In this document: piece after piece, positions 35,339 to 43,789 of the stretch | Position numbering within the stretch: position 1 is the first letter of the stretch | Layout: every line of letters starts with the position of its first letter | Assembly (NCBI GenBank): GCA_041393395.1 | Contig: JAWKKG010000004.1 | Location: 496,001 to 560,000 of the forward strand | Source: JAGQIB01 sp041393395 | GTDB lineage: Bacteria > ARS69 | Direction: 5' to 3' | DNA length: 64,000 nt | The notes under the pieces: generated by a model | What the model saw: the letters and a program-made list of their open reading frames with translations, nothing else | Databases searched by the model: none | Told to the model about the DNA's origin: nothing | Translations under genes and position numbers: made by a program

Positions 35339-36283
35339 GTGGAACCCGTTCGTCTCGGCGTCGTCGGACTCGGCCGGATGGGCCGCCATCACGTGCGCTG
35401 CGCGTCGCTCGCGGCCGGGGTCGAGCTCGTGGGAGCCCACGACGTCGACGCGGCCCGGGCGTCCTCCACCGACGCTCGATTCTTTTCCGAGCTGGACACC
35501 CTCCTCGCCGGTTGTGAAGCGCTCGTCCTCGCGGTCCCCACCGATCGGCACGGGGAGGTGGCGCGCCGCGCGCTCGCGGCCGGCTGTCACCTGCTCGTGG
35601 AGAAACCGCTCGCGGCGGGTGTCGTGGAGTGTGCGGCGATGCGCGACGCCGCCCGCGAAGCGGGGCGAGTGCTCGCGGTGGGACACGTCGAGCGGTGGAA
35701 CGGCGCGTGGGCGCCGGTGGCGGAGCGCCTCGTGGAGCCGCGCTTCGTGGAGGGACATCGTCTCGCGGCGTTCGATCCGCGGGGCACGGAAGTCGACGTG
35801 GTGATGGATCTGATGATCCACGACCTCGATCTCCTGCTCGCGATGTTCGGGGCCGAGCCCACACGGGTCGAGGCGGTCGGTGTGGCGGTGCTGACGGATC
35901 GCGTGGACATCGCGAGCGCGCGGCTGGAGTTTCCGGGCGGAGGCCTCGCGAATCTCACCGCGAGTCGCGTCAGTCGCGAGCCCGTGCGCAAGCTCCGCAT
36001 CTTCCAGCAGGACGCGTACTTCTCGCTCGACCTCGCCACCGGCTCGGCCGAGATCTTCGCGCGGGACGCATCCTCGCCCTTCGGGGTCACGCGGCAGAAC
36101 ACGGAGCCGCCGGCCGGGCACAATCCACTCGTCCGCGAGCTCGAGGAGTTCGCGAAGGCCGTACGCGGTCGACCGAACGAGTCGATCGATCCGGACCACG
36201 CGACCCGCGCGGTCGCGCTCGCGGAACGGGTCCTCGGATCGATCGCGGAGCGCCGCTCGATCTGGGCCGCGCCGAGTTCCTGA
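35339..36283 (+). CDS. Gfo/Idh/MocA family oxidoreductase, GnnA-like position
   Basis: NAD(P)-dependent sugar dehydrogenase family. Predicted 314 residues. N-terminal Rossmann fold with VRLGVVGLGRMGRHHVR, the EKP motif (LLVEKPLAAG) that usually holds the catalytic Lys, and a C-terminal alpha/beta domain with DLMIHDLDLLL, carrying the DxxxHD residues. It sits between lpxA and lpxB. In Acidithiobacillus the relative GnnA oxidises UDP-GlcNAc so that the aminotransferase GnnB can make UDP-GlcNAc3N for an all-amide lipid A. No GnnB-like gene is in this window, so the role here is inferred from position only. GTG start. Confidence 0.8.
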   Translation: MEPVRLGVVGLGRMGRHHVRCASLAAGVELVGAHDVDAARASSTDARFFSELDTLLAGCEALVLAVPTDRHGEVARRALAAGCHLLVEKPLAAGVVECAAMRDAAREAGRVLAVGHVERWNGAWAPVAERLVEPRFVEGHRLAAFDPRGTEVDVVMDLMIHDLDLLLAMFGAEPTRVEAVGVAVLTDRVDIASARLEFPGGGLANLTASRVSREPVRKLRIFQQDAYFSLDLATGSAEIFARDASSPFGVTRQNTEPPAGHNPLVRELEEFAKAVRGRPNESIDPDHATRAVALAERVLGSIAERRSIWAAPSS

Positions 36284-36293
36284 GGGCGCGGCG

Positions 36294-37436
36294 GTGGCGA
36301 AGCGCACCGTCCTGATCCTGACCGGGGAGCCGTCCGGCGACGTCGTGGGCGGGAAGCTCGCGCGCGCACTCCGCGAGCTCGACGCTACGTGTCGGATCGT
36401 CGCCGTCGGCGGGCCGAAGCTGCGCGAGGCCGGCGCGGAGATCGTGTGTGACATTGCCGCGCTCGGCGCCATGGGCTTCGTCGCGATCCTTCGTCAGATT
36501 CCGCGGTTGAGCGCGCTCGAGCGCGAGCTCGAGACGCGGTTCGAGCGCGACCGACCCGACGTGGTCGTTCCGATCGACTACCCGGGATTCAATCTTCGGA
36601 TCGCCCGCCGGGCCCGCGCGCACGGAATCCCGGTCGTGTACTACGTGGGGCCGCAGGTGTGGGCGTGGGGCGCGAAGCGCATTCCGAGGATCGCCGCCTC
36701 CGTGGATCACATGCTCGTGGTGTTTCCCTTCGAGCAGGACCTCTACGCGTCGGTCGGCCTGCGCACCACGTTCGTCGGCCATCCGCTGCTCGACGATCTG
36801 GAGACCGCGCCGCCTCGCGAGGTCCTCCGCGCTCGGCTCGGCCTTGCGGACGACGTGCCGCTGCTCGGGCTGCTGGCCGGCAGCCGCATCCAGGAGGTCC
36901 GTCGGATCCTGCCCGTGATGGCGAAGGCCGCCGCCCGGATCGCGGCTCGCGTTCCCGGATTGCGGGTGGTGGCGAGTGCTGCGAGCTCCGTCCCGGCGGA
37001 AGAGTACGCGGGAATCGCGCGCGAGGTCGGCGGTGCGATCGAGTTCCTGCCCGGACCGGCGGCGCCGATCATCACCGCGAGCGACGCGTTGCTGGTCACG
37101 TCCGGCACCGCGACACTCGAGTCGGGCCTGCTCGGGACGCCGCTCGCGGTACTCTACCGCACGTCGCCGGTGGAATACCGGATCGGGCGGACGCTCGTGA
37201 AGATCCCGCGCATCTCGCTCGCGAACATCGTGGCGGGAGAGGACGTGGCGCCGGAGTTCCTCCAGGGTGATGCCGACCCGGAGCGGATCGCGGACTGGGC
37301 GACGCACGTGCTCACGGACCCGGGAGAAGCGCGAAGGATCCGGGGGCGACTCGGGTTGTTGCGGGAGAAGCTCGGCGAGCCCGGGGCCTCGCGGCGCGCG
37401 GCCGAGCTCGTCCTGGCGGAGGCGAATCGATCGTGA
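36294..37436 (+). CDS. lpxB: Lipid-A-disaccharide synthase
   Basis: GT19 enzyme joining lipid X and UDP-diacylglucosamine into the lipid A disaccharide at the inner membrane. Predicted 380 residues from the GTG at 36294. Motifs: LILTGEPSGDVVGGKLA at the N terminus, VPIDYPGFNLRIAR, YYVGPQVWAWGAKR and LLAGSRIQEVRR, with a VTSGTATLESGLLGTP donor-site segment. It needs LpxH or LpxI to supply lipid X; neither is in the window. Confidence 0.95.
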   Translation: MAKRTVLILTGEPSGDVVGGKLARALRELDATCRIVAVGGPKLREAGAEIVCDIAALGAMGFVAILRQIPRLSALERELETRFERDRPDVVVPIDYPGFNLRIARRARAHGIPVVYYVGPQVWAWGAKRIPRIAASVDHMLVVFPFEQDLYASVGLRTTFVGHPLLDDLETAPPREVLRARLGLADDVPLLGLLAGSRIQEVRRILPVMAKAAARIAARVPGLRVVASAASSVPAEEYAGIAREVGGAIEFLPGPAAPIITASDALLVTSGTATLESGLLGTPLAVLYRTSPVEYRIGRTLVKIPRISLANIVAGEDVAPEFLQGDADPERIADWATHVLTDPGEARRIRGRLGLLREKLGEPGASRRAAELVLAEANRS

Positions 37437-38122
37437 AGGGCTCTGTGCAACGTCTGCTGACCTCGCTCGCACTTCGCGTCGGCCACGTTCTGCTGCTCGG
37501 ACTCGGCCGCACGTGGCGTTTCCGCGTCGCGGACACGGATCGGGTGGCGAGCGCGCGCGCGGGCGGGGCGGCGGTGATCTACGCGTTCTCCCACGGCGTG
37601 CTCCTGCCGCTCGCGTACGGCTACCGCGGACGCGGCGTGCACACGCTCGTGAGCCGCAGTCGCGACGGCGAGATCATCGCCACGATTCTCGCCCGGCTCG
37701 GGTTCCGGCTCGTGCGCGGATCGAGCTCGCGCGGCGGCGCGCGTGCCGTGCTCGAGATGACGCGCATGGGCAGGAGAGGCGAGGATCTCGCGATCACGCC
37801 GGACGGACCGCGCGGACCGCTCGGCTCCGTGGCGCCGGGCGTGGGCCTGCTGGCGCGACGCACGGGACTCCCGATCGTGCCCATCGGCGTGGCCGCCACG
37901 CGGGGCTGGCGTGCTCGCTCGTGGGATCGCTTCCTCGTCCCGAAGCCGGGTGCCCGAGTCTGGATCACCTACGGCGCGCCGATCCGCTGGCAAGGAGACG
38001 ACGACTCCTCCGAGGAGCCGATCCTGCGGGAGATCGGCGAGGCGCTCGCGGCCGCGGAGCGTCGCGCGCAATCGTTCGCCACGGGGGAGTCCCCGGCGAC
38101 GTGGGAACGGAGGCCGGCGTGA
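37433..38122 (+). CDS. DUF374 lysophospholipid acyltransferase-family protein, possible late lipid A acyltransferase
   Basis: Predicted 229 residues, with an N-terminal hydrophobic segment. The acyltransferase motif HX4D appears as FSHGVLLPLAYGYRG-like sequence followed by SRSRDGEIIA, and the second motif as ITPDGPRGPLGSVAPG, a DUF374 hallmark. DUF374 includes LpxJ, a late lipid A acyltransferase of Epsilonproteobacteria (established knowledge). Its position between lpxB and waaA, with stop/start overlaps on both sides, supports a role in adding a secondary chain to lipid A; no LpxL/LpxM gene is seen. GTG start. Confidence 0.85.
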   Translation: MKGSVQRLLTSLALRVGHVLLLGLGRTWRFRVADTDRVASARAGGAAVIYAFSHGVLLPLAYGYRGRGVHTLVSRSRDGEIIATILARLGFRLVRGSSSRGGARAVLEMTRMGRRGEDLAITPDGPRGPLGSVAPGVGLLARRTGLPIVPIGVAATRGWRARSWDRFLVPKPGARVWITYGAPIRWQGDDDSSEEPILREIGEALAAAERRAQSFATGESPATWERRPA

Positions 38123-39354
38123 GCTTCCTCCGCAGTGCGTACCGGGCGGCGGGTCGCACGAGCGTCGCGCTGGGACTGCCGCATCTCTGGTTGCGCGGGA
38201 GGCCCGAGGAGCGTCGCGAGCGGCTCGGGTTCTCGCCGCGGCGCGGCGAGGCTCGCCCGCTCTGGATTCATGCGGCATCGCTCGGCGAGGCCTCCGCGGC
38301 GGGGGCGCTCGTGGATGCGATGCGAGCGCGGGAAGACGTACCGCCGCTCGCGATCTCTGCGATGACGCGCACCGGACGGGAGCGCGTCGCGACGTTCGCG
38401 CCGGACCTCGGACCGTTCCACCCGCCGCTCGACGTTCCCGGGCCTGTCCGTCGCTCGCTCGATCGACTCGATCCGCGCGCTTTCGTCGCGCTGGAGACGG
38501 AGCTGTGGCCGGTTCTACTCGAGGAACTCGCGGGTCGCTCCGTGCCGTGGGCCGTGGCGAGCGCGCGGATCTCCGCGCGATCGTTCGATCGCATGCGGAG
38601 ACTCCGCCACGTGGTCCGTCCGCTGCTCGAGACCACCGCGGCCATCGCGGCGCGCACCGAGGTGGATGCGGAGCGCTTTCGGGAACTCGGTGCTCCCGCC
38701 GAGGCGGTCGCGGTGACGGGCGATCTCAAGGAGGACCAGCCGCTGCCGACGTGGAGCCCCCTGCCGACCGATCGGGCGCGCTGGCTGGCCGCGTGTACCC
38801 GTCCGGGAGAGGAGGCGATCGTACTCGAGGCCCTCGCGATGATCGCGCGCGAGTTGCCGGAAGGCGAGCTCGTGCTCGCCCCGCGGCATCCGGAGCGCTT
38901 CGAGGAAGCGCGCGCCCTCGTGCGGGCGGCGGGCTGGCCGTGCCGGTCCTGGCGGGAACGGAATGTGGCATCGCCCGCGTCGGCGTGGGGAGTCGTTCTC
39001 GTGGACGAGATGGGGGTGCTCGGGGAGGCGTACGCACGGGCGGGGGTCGCGTTCGTGGGCGGTTCGTTGGTTCCGCTCCGCGGGCACACGCCGCTCGAAG
39101 CGGCGGCGGCCGCTCGTCCGGTCGTGATGGGGCCGCACCGGGAGAACTGCCTCGATCTCGCGACGCGCCTCGAGCGGGTCGGCGCGCTCGAGACGGCGAG
39201 CACGGCGGCCGAGCTCGCGGCGCGGGTGACGGCGCGCCTCCGCGCTCCGGAGGCGGCGGCCGAGGACGGCCGGGCGGGGCGGCGCGTCCTGGAAGCGGCG
39301 AGCGGCGTGGCCGCGCGGACCCTCCGCCATCTGGTCGCCCGGGGGGCGTGGTGA
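38119..39354 (+). CDS. waaA: Kdo transferase (3-deoxy-D-manno-octulosonic acid transferase)
   Basis: GT30 enzyme that puts Kdo on the lipid A precursor. Predicted 411 residues. The N-terminal half has the loop HAASLGEASAA with the conserved catalytic Glu, PPLDVPGPVRRSLDRL and ALETELWPVLL; the C-terminal half has GDLKEDQPLP, VLAPRHPERF, the segment AFVGGSLVPLRGHTPLEAAA and GPHRENCLDLA. The GTG overlaps the DUF374 stop and the TGA overlaps lpxK. Whether it adds one or two Kdo cannot be told from sequence. Confidence 0.93.
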   Translation: MSFLRSAYRAAGRTSVALGLPHLWLRGRPEERRERLGFSPRRGEARPLWIHAASLGEASAAGALVDAMRAREDVPPLAISAMTRTGRERVATFAPDLGPFHPPLDVPGPVRRSLDRLDPRAFVALETELWPVLLEELAGRSVPWAVASARISARSFDRMRRLRHVVRPLLETTAAIAARTEVDAERFRELGAPAEAVAVTGDLKEDQPLPTWSPLPTDRARWLAACTRPGEEAIVLEALAMIARELPEGELVLAPRHPERFEEARALVRAAGWPCRSWRERNVASPASAWGVVLVDEMGVLGEAYARAGVAFVGGSLVPLRGHTPLEAAAAARPVVMGPHRENCLDLATRLERVGALETASTAAELAARVTARLRAPEAAAEDGRAGRRVLEAASGVAARTLRHLVARGAW

Positions 39355-40370
39355 GCTGGCCGGTCGACGATCGGCGCGGCCTGCGCCGTCCCGGCGCGAC
39401 GCGCGCGGCGCGTCCGGCGTCGGTCGTGTACGGCGCGCTCGCCCGCACCGTGAAGCTGGCGCACGACGCCGGTCTGAAGCGCCCCCACCGGGCGACGAAG
39501 CCGGTCGTCTCGATCGGCGGGATCACGGTCGGCGGCGCCGGCAAGACTCCGATCGTGCGCTGGCTCGCCGAGAGCCTGGCTGCAGCCGGACGCAATCCCG
39601 CCGTGCTTTCGCGCGGGTACCGCGGCACCGGGGGCGCGACACCTCGCGTGGTCGACCCGCGCACTCCCGACGTCGCACGCGATGGCGACGAGCCGGCGCT
39701 GCTCGCGCGCTCGCTGCCGAACGTCGCGGTGATCGCGGGCACCGATCGCGTGGCGGGTGCGCGCCTCGCGATCTCGCGCGGCGCGGATCTCCTTCTCCTG
39801 GACGACGGGTTCCAGCATCGCCGCCTCCACCGCGATCTCGACGTCGTGCTCTGGGACCGGAAAGCCGAGCGGTCGGAAGGAAGACTGCTGCCGGACGGCT
39901 TGCTCCGCGAGCCGCTCGAGGCGCTCGACCGCGCCGATGCGCTGATCCTCGTCGACCGGGGCGATGGGTTCCCGTCCCCTCCGCCCCGCGGACCCGAGCC
40001 GACCGGCCGACTCCGGCTCGTGCCCGCCGCGTGCCAGCCGCTCGACTCCGGGGCGCGCCTCTACGCGGTGTCCGGACTCGCGGACCCGGAGTCGTTCGAG
40101 CATTCGCTGGTCGAGCTCGGGTTCACGGTCGTCGGCGCCATGCGGTTCCCGGATCACCACGCATTCACGGGAACCGAGATCCGCGACGCAGAGGGACGAG
40201 CGGCGGGGCTCGGCGCCGACCTGCTCGCCGTGACGGCGAAGGACTGGGTGCGCTGGCCGCGATCCGAGCGACGCGCGCTCCCGGTGCCCGCGGTCTTCGA
40301 TCTGGACGTCGAGGTCGTGGACGGGGATCTTGTGGAACTGGCCCTGGCTCTGGGGAGGGAGTCCCGGTGA
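39351..40370 (+). CDS. lpxK: Tetraacyldisaccharide 4'-kinase
   Basis: Phosphorylates the lipid A disaccharide at the 4' position. Predicted 339 residues. The P-loop reads GGITVGGAGKTPIVRWLAE; SRGYRG and DEPALLARSL follow, then LLLLDDGFQHRRLHRDLDVVLWD, the family's most conserved segment with DDGFQ. The C-terminal domain has FPDHHAFTGTEI. It is placed after waaA although it acts before Kdo transfer. GTG at 39351 was chosen (overlap with the waaA stop); GTG 39348 is equally possible. Confidence 0.94.
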   Translation: MSWPVDDRRGLRRPGATRAARPASVVYGALARTVKLAHDAGLKRPHRATKPVVSIGGITVGGAGKTPIVRWLAESLAAAGRNPAVLSRGYRGTGGATPRVVDPRTPDVARDGDEPALLARSLPNVAVIAGTDRVAGARLAISRGADLLLLDDGFQHRRLHRDLDVVLWDRKAERSEGRLLPDGLLREPLEALDRADALILVDRGDGFPSPPPRGPEPTGRLRLVPAACQPLDSGARLYAVSGLADPESFEHSLVELGFTVVGAMRFPDHHAFTGTEIRDAEGRAAGLGADLLAVTAKDWVRWPRSERRALPVPAVFDLDVEVVDGDLVELALALGRESR

Positions 40371-42043
40371 GAGTGACCCACGAGTGCGAGACGCTGGTCC
40401 TGGGCAGCGGCATCGCCGGCCTGACCTACGCGCTGAAGGCGGCCGACGCGGGCGACGTGCTGATCCTGACCAAGAAGCACCGGGCGGACTCGAACACGAA
40501 CTGGGCCCAGGGAGGCGTGGCCTCCGTGATGGGGCCGGACGACTCGTTCGAGTTGCACGTCGACGACACGCTCGAGGCCGGGGCGGGATTGTGCCGGCTC
40601 GACGCCGTGGACGTGACGGTGCGCGAGGGCCCGCGGCTCGTGCGCGAGCTCATCCAGCGCGGCGCCGACTTCACGATGGATGCGGACGGCGATCTCGCGC
40701 TCGGACGCGAGGGCGGCCACCGGCGCCGACGGATCGTCCACGCGCGCGACCTCACGGGGCGGGAGATCGAGAACACGTTGCTGGAGGCGGTCGCGGCGTC
40801 GCCGGCCATCGAGCTGCGCGAGAATCATCTCGCGATCGACCTCTGGGTCGGGCCGGGACCGACGGGCGCGCCGCGTTGCTTCGGCGCGACGTACCTCGAT
40901 CCGGAGACGGGAGAGGTCGCCGCCGTGCGCGCGCGCCGCACCATGCTCTCCACCGGCGGCGGCGGCAAGGTCTACGTCTACACCACGAATCCCGACATCG
41001 CCACGGCGGACGGCGTCGCGATGGCGGCACGCGCCGGCTGCTCGATCGTGAATCTCGAGTTCGTGCAGTTCCATCCGACCTGCCTCTGGCATCCGGACGC
41101 GAAGTCGTTCCTGATCTCCGAGGCGGTGCGCGGCGAGGGCGCGATCCTGCGCAACCTCGACGGCGAGGACATCATGACCGGCGTGCACGAGCTCGGCTCG
41201 CTCGCGCCGCGCGACATCGTGGCCCGCGAGATCGACCGCCAGATGAAACGTCGGGGCGACCGCTACGTCCTCCTCGACACGACGGCGATCGGCGCACGCG
41301 AGTTCGAGGAGCGATTCCCCGCGATCTCGGAACGCCTGCACGAGTTCGGGATCCGTCCCGGCGTGGATCCGATCCCCGTGGTTCCGGCGGCGCACTACAT
41401 GTGCGGGGGAGTGGCGGTCGACCTGCACGGGCGCACCGAGATCGAGGGACTGTTCGCGACGGGCGAGGTCGCCTGCACCGGACTGCACGGAGCGAACCGT
41501 CTCGCATCGAACTCGCTCCTGGAGGCGCTCGTCTTCGCGGATCGCGCGTCACGCGTGCCGGGTCCGTCCGACGCCGCCCCGACGCCCGATCTGCCCGCCG
41601 GGCCCGGGGATGGCGGCCCCCCGCCGGACGAGGGCGTGATCCTCGAGCACGACTGGGACGCGGTCCGGCGCCTCATGTGGGACTACGTCGGCCTCGTGCG
41701 GACCCGGGAACGCCTGCAGCAGGCCCGGACCCGCCTGGACGGGATCCAGAAGTGGGCGGAGGACCTCTATCGACGTTGCCCGCCGAACGCGGACCTGGCC
41801 GAGCTCCGGAACATCGCGCTGGTGGGGTTGCTGCTCGCGTCGGCGGCCTCCGAGCGACGGGAAAGCCGTGGGCTTCATTATCTGGCTGGCCAGACCGCCA
41901 CGGACCCGGTTCCGCGCGAGAGCTGGGCCGTCTGGCGGCCGGGGGAGCTTCCGCGCGTGGAACTGCGGCCGCTTCCGGCCGCGAGCGTCGCCACGGGGGG
42001 GCGGACCGACCCCGAGGACGGTTCGCAGGACGCCTCGACTTGA
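40367..42043 (+). CDS. nadB: L-aspartate oxidase
   Basis: FAD enzyme making iminoaspartate, the first step of de novo NAD synthesis. Predicted 558 residues. The FAD-binding LVLGSGIAGLTYALKA lies at the N terminus; TNWAQGGVASVM, RRIVHARDLTGREIE, EFVQFHPTCL, RGEGAILRN and AAHYMCGGVAVDLHGRTE are family motifs, and a helical C-terminal domain follows. The GTG overlaps the lpxK stop, which puts NAD synthesis in the lipid A operon; nadA and nadC are not in the window. Confidence 0.95.
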   Translation: MRVTHECETLVLGSGIAGLTYALKAADAGDVLILTKKHRADSNTNWAQGGVASVMGPDDSFELHVDDTLEAGAGLCRLDAVDVTVREGPRLVRELIQRGADFTMDADGDLALGREGGHRRRRIVHARDLTGREIENTLLEAVAASPAIELRENHLAIDLWVGPGPTGAPRCFGATYLDPETGEVAAVRARRTMLSTGGGGKVYVYTTNPDIATADGVAMAARAGCSIVNLEFVQFHPTCLWHPDAKSFLISEAVRGEGAILRNLDGEDIMTGVHELGSLAPRDIVAREIDRQMKRRGDRYVLLDTTAIGAREFEERFPAISERLHEFGIRPGVDPIPVVPAAHYMCGGVAVDLHGRTEIEGLFATGEVACTGLHGANRLASNSLLEALVFADRASRVPGPSDAAPTPDLPAGPGDGGPPPDEGVILEHDWDAVRRLMWDYVGLVRTRERLQQARTRLDGIQKWAEDLYRRCPPNADLAELRNIALVGLLLASAASERRESRGLHYLAGQTATDPVPRESWAVWRPGELPRVELRPLPAASVATGGRTDPEDGSQDAST

Positions 42044-42116
42044 TTCCCGGGCGATTTCGGACGATAACTGGAACGGTTCGCGTTCCTGGCGGTTTCCGGA
42101 CAAACCGGAGGTCGGT

Positions 42117-42512
42117 GTGCTGACTTTGCCCGAAGAAGAGCAGCGCCTGCTCGCGATCGTGCGTCGGGATCCGCGGTACGCGATCCAGGCGTACGACTTC
42201 GTGAGAGATTCCGTCACGTACGCTTGCCACGTGGTGTACGCCACGGGAACGCACGTGCGCGGGCAGGAGTTGCTGGAAGCGATTCGTCGCCTCGCGCTGG
42301 AACGATATGGCGCCCTCGCCCGTGACGTGTTCGAGTCGTGGGGCGTGACGCGAACGGAGGATTTCGGAGAGATCGTGTTCCGGCTCGTGGAGGAGGGCAT
42401 CCTCGCGAAGACGGAAGACGACTCGATGGACGATTTCCGCGATGGGTTCCGGTTCGAAGAGGCGTTCCGGAACGCAGACTACTGGCAGGAACTCATCGGC
42501 GAGTCGGCGTAG
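42117..42512 (+). CDS. Minf_1886-type conserved protein
   Basis: Predicted 131-residue soluble protein. The GTG at 42117 has GGAGGT six bases upstream, which decides the start over the longer frame from 41868. It contains RRDPRYAIQAYDFVRDSV, HVRGQELLEAIRRLALERYG and ESWGVTRTEDFGEIVFRLVE, and near the C terminus KTEDDSMDDFRDGFRFEEAF. I recall this pattern as the Minf_1886 family, found in Planctomycetes, Verrucomicrobia and similar phyla, with no known function. There is no signal peptide, no membrane segment and no obvious tie to the LPS genes on either side. Confidence 0.7.
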   Translation: MLTLPEEEQRLLAIVRRDPRYAIQAYDFVRDSVTYACHVVYATGTHVRGQELLEAIRRLALERYGALARDVFESWGVTRTEDFGEIVFRLVEEGILAKTEDDSMDDFRDGFRFEEAFRNADYWQELIGESA

Positions 42513-42548
42513 GCCGTCTCGCGAGAACTTCCTTCAATCCCGACGGGG

Positions 42549-43742
42549 ATGCATCGCTTGCGGAAGGCTTTCGACCCTCTCGTTCTGCACACGCTCGATG
42601 CCGTGCTGCGCAACCGAGCCCGCGGGCGGACCCTGAGCTTTGGGGAGTCGCTCGACGGAACCCGTGACATTCTGATCGTGGCCGCGCGACACCTCACGGA
42701 TCTCCTCGGGATCGTTCCCGCGGCGGCCGCGCTGCGCCAGCGGTTCCGGCTCGCCCGCGTGCACGTTCTCGCGTCGAACTCCTGCGCCGCCGCGCTCGAA
42801 GGGCGCTCCGAGATATTCTCCGTGGTTCCGCTGCCGGACGATCGCACGCCGCTGCTCACGCGCGAGTTCTTCGAGCTCGTCCGCGACCTGCGCCGTCTCC
42901 CGTTCGATCTGGCGGTGTGCACCGACGACGGCAGCGATCGACGCGGCCGCTTGCTGGCCGCCCTGGCGGGCGCCCGCCTCCGCGTCGGCGTTCATCCGGG
43001 CGGTCAGGATCCGGCGCTGAATCTCGTCGTCTCGTGGGGGGGCGGGGAGGGGTATCGCCCGGTCCAGAGTCTGGAGTTCCTCTCGTTCCTCGGAATGGCG
43101 CGCGATCGCCTCGCCCCCGGGTGGGACGTCCCGCCGACCGATCGCCAGTACGCGAAGCGCCTTCTCGACCTGCGCCGTCGTGGCCGGGAGGGTTGGCTGC
43201 TCGGAGTCGACCCGGGAGCCGGCCTCGGAAACTCCCATCCGCATCCGGAGAAGCTCGCCTGGATCGTGAACCGTCTGGTGGCGAATCGGGGTGCGCTCCC
43301 GATCATCTTGACGGAGACACCGGAAGACCCTGGGGTCGCTCAGTTCAAGTCTTACTTGAACTCGCCGCCACTCGAGGTCGCGAGTCGCGGCTTCCGCGAC
43401 GTGCTCGCGTTCGGGACCTGTTGCGACGTCGTTCTCGGGGGCAATACCTCGTTCCTGCATTTCGCCGTGGCCCTGGATCTGCCCGCGGTGGGCCTGCTGG
43501 GCCGCGACGAGGACCCGCGCTGGGTTCCCACGGAGACCGCCCGGCGCAAGCTGCTCCGGTGGCAGGCGGGAGACCGGGTGTCGGAACGCGACGTGCTCGA
43601 GGTCGTGGATTCCGTGCGGCGTTCCCGCGTCGTCGAGATGCCGCTCCTGATCGAGCCCGTCCTCGAGGTCGAGGATCCGGCGTCTTCCGGGGCGGACGCC
43701 GACGAGGTCGGAGCGTCCGAGCGGAGCGCCCGGAGGGCCTGA
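42549..43742 (+). CDS. GT9 glycosyltransferase, heptosyltransferase-like, divergent
   Basis: Predicted 397 residues. The N-terminal Rossmann half starts with TRDILIVAARHLTDLLGIVP, where GT9 enzymes usually have a GxxGD loop; here it reads HLTD, keeping the Asp but not the Gly. The donor-binding half has LLGVDPGAGLGNSHPHPEKLA and GGNTSFLHFAVALDLPAVGL, the equivalent of the NDTGPMHLAAA motif. The C terminus is extended and acidic. It is probably an LPS core enzyme, but its sugar is unclear and the altered loop makes it the least typical of the five GT9 proteins here. Confidence 0.75.
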   Translation: MHRLRKAFDPLVLHTLDAVLRNRARGRTLSFGESLDGTRDILIVAARHLTDLLGIVPAAAALRQRFRLARVHVLASNSCAAALEGRSEIFSVVPLPDDRTPLLTREFFELVRDLRRLPFDLAVCTDDGSDRRGRLLAALAGARLRVGVHPGGQDPALNLVVSWGGGEGYRPVQSLEFLSFLGMARDRLAPGWDVPPTDRQYAKRLLDLRRRGREGWLLGVDPGAGLGNSHPHPEKLAWIVNRLVANRGALPIILTETPEDPGVAQFKSYLNSPPLEVASRGFRDVLAFGTCCDVVLGGNTSFLHFAVALDLPAVGLLGRDEDPRWVPTETARRKLLRWQAGDRVSERDVLEVVDSVRRSRVVEMPLLIEPVLEVEDPASSGADADEVGASERSARRA

Positions 43743-43752
43743 GCGCCCGCGC

Positions 43753-43781
43753 TTTCCCGTCGGGGGCCTTTCCGGTACCCT
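43753..43781 (+). promoter_or_regulatory. Candidate promoter before msbA
   Basis: TTTCCC (43753-43758), a 17-bp spacer and TACCCT (43776-43781) in the 47-bp gap before msbA. It shares the sequence CGCGCTTTCCCG and GGTA..CTGCC with the gap before prfB at identical spacing. Confidence 0.4.
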
Positions 43782-43789
43782 GCCGGGCC

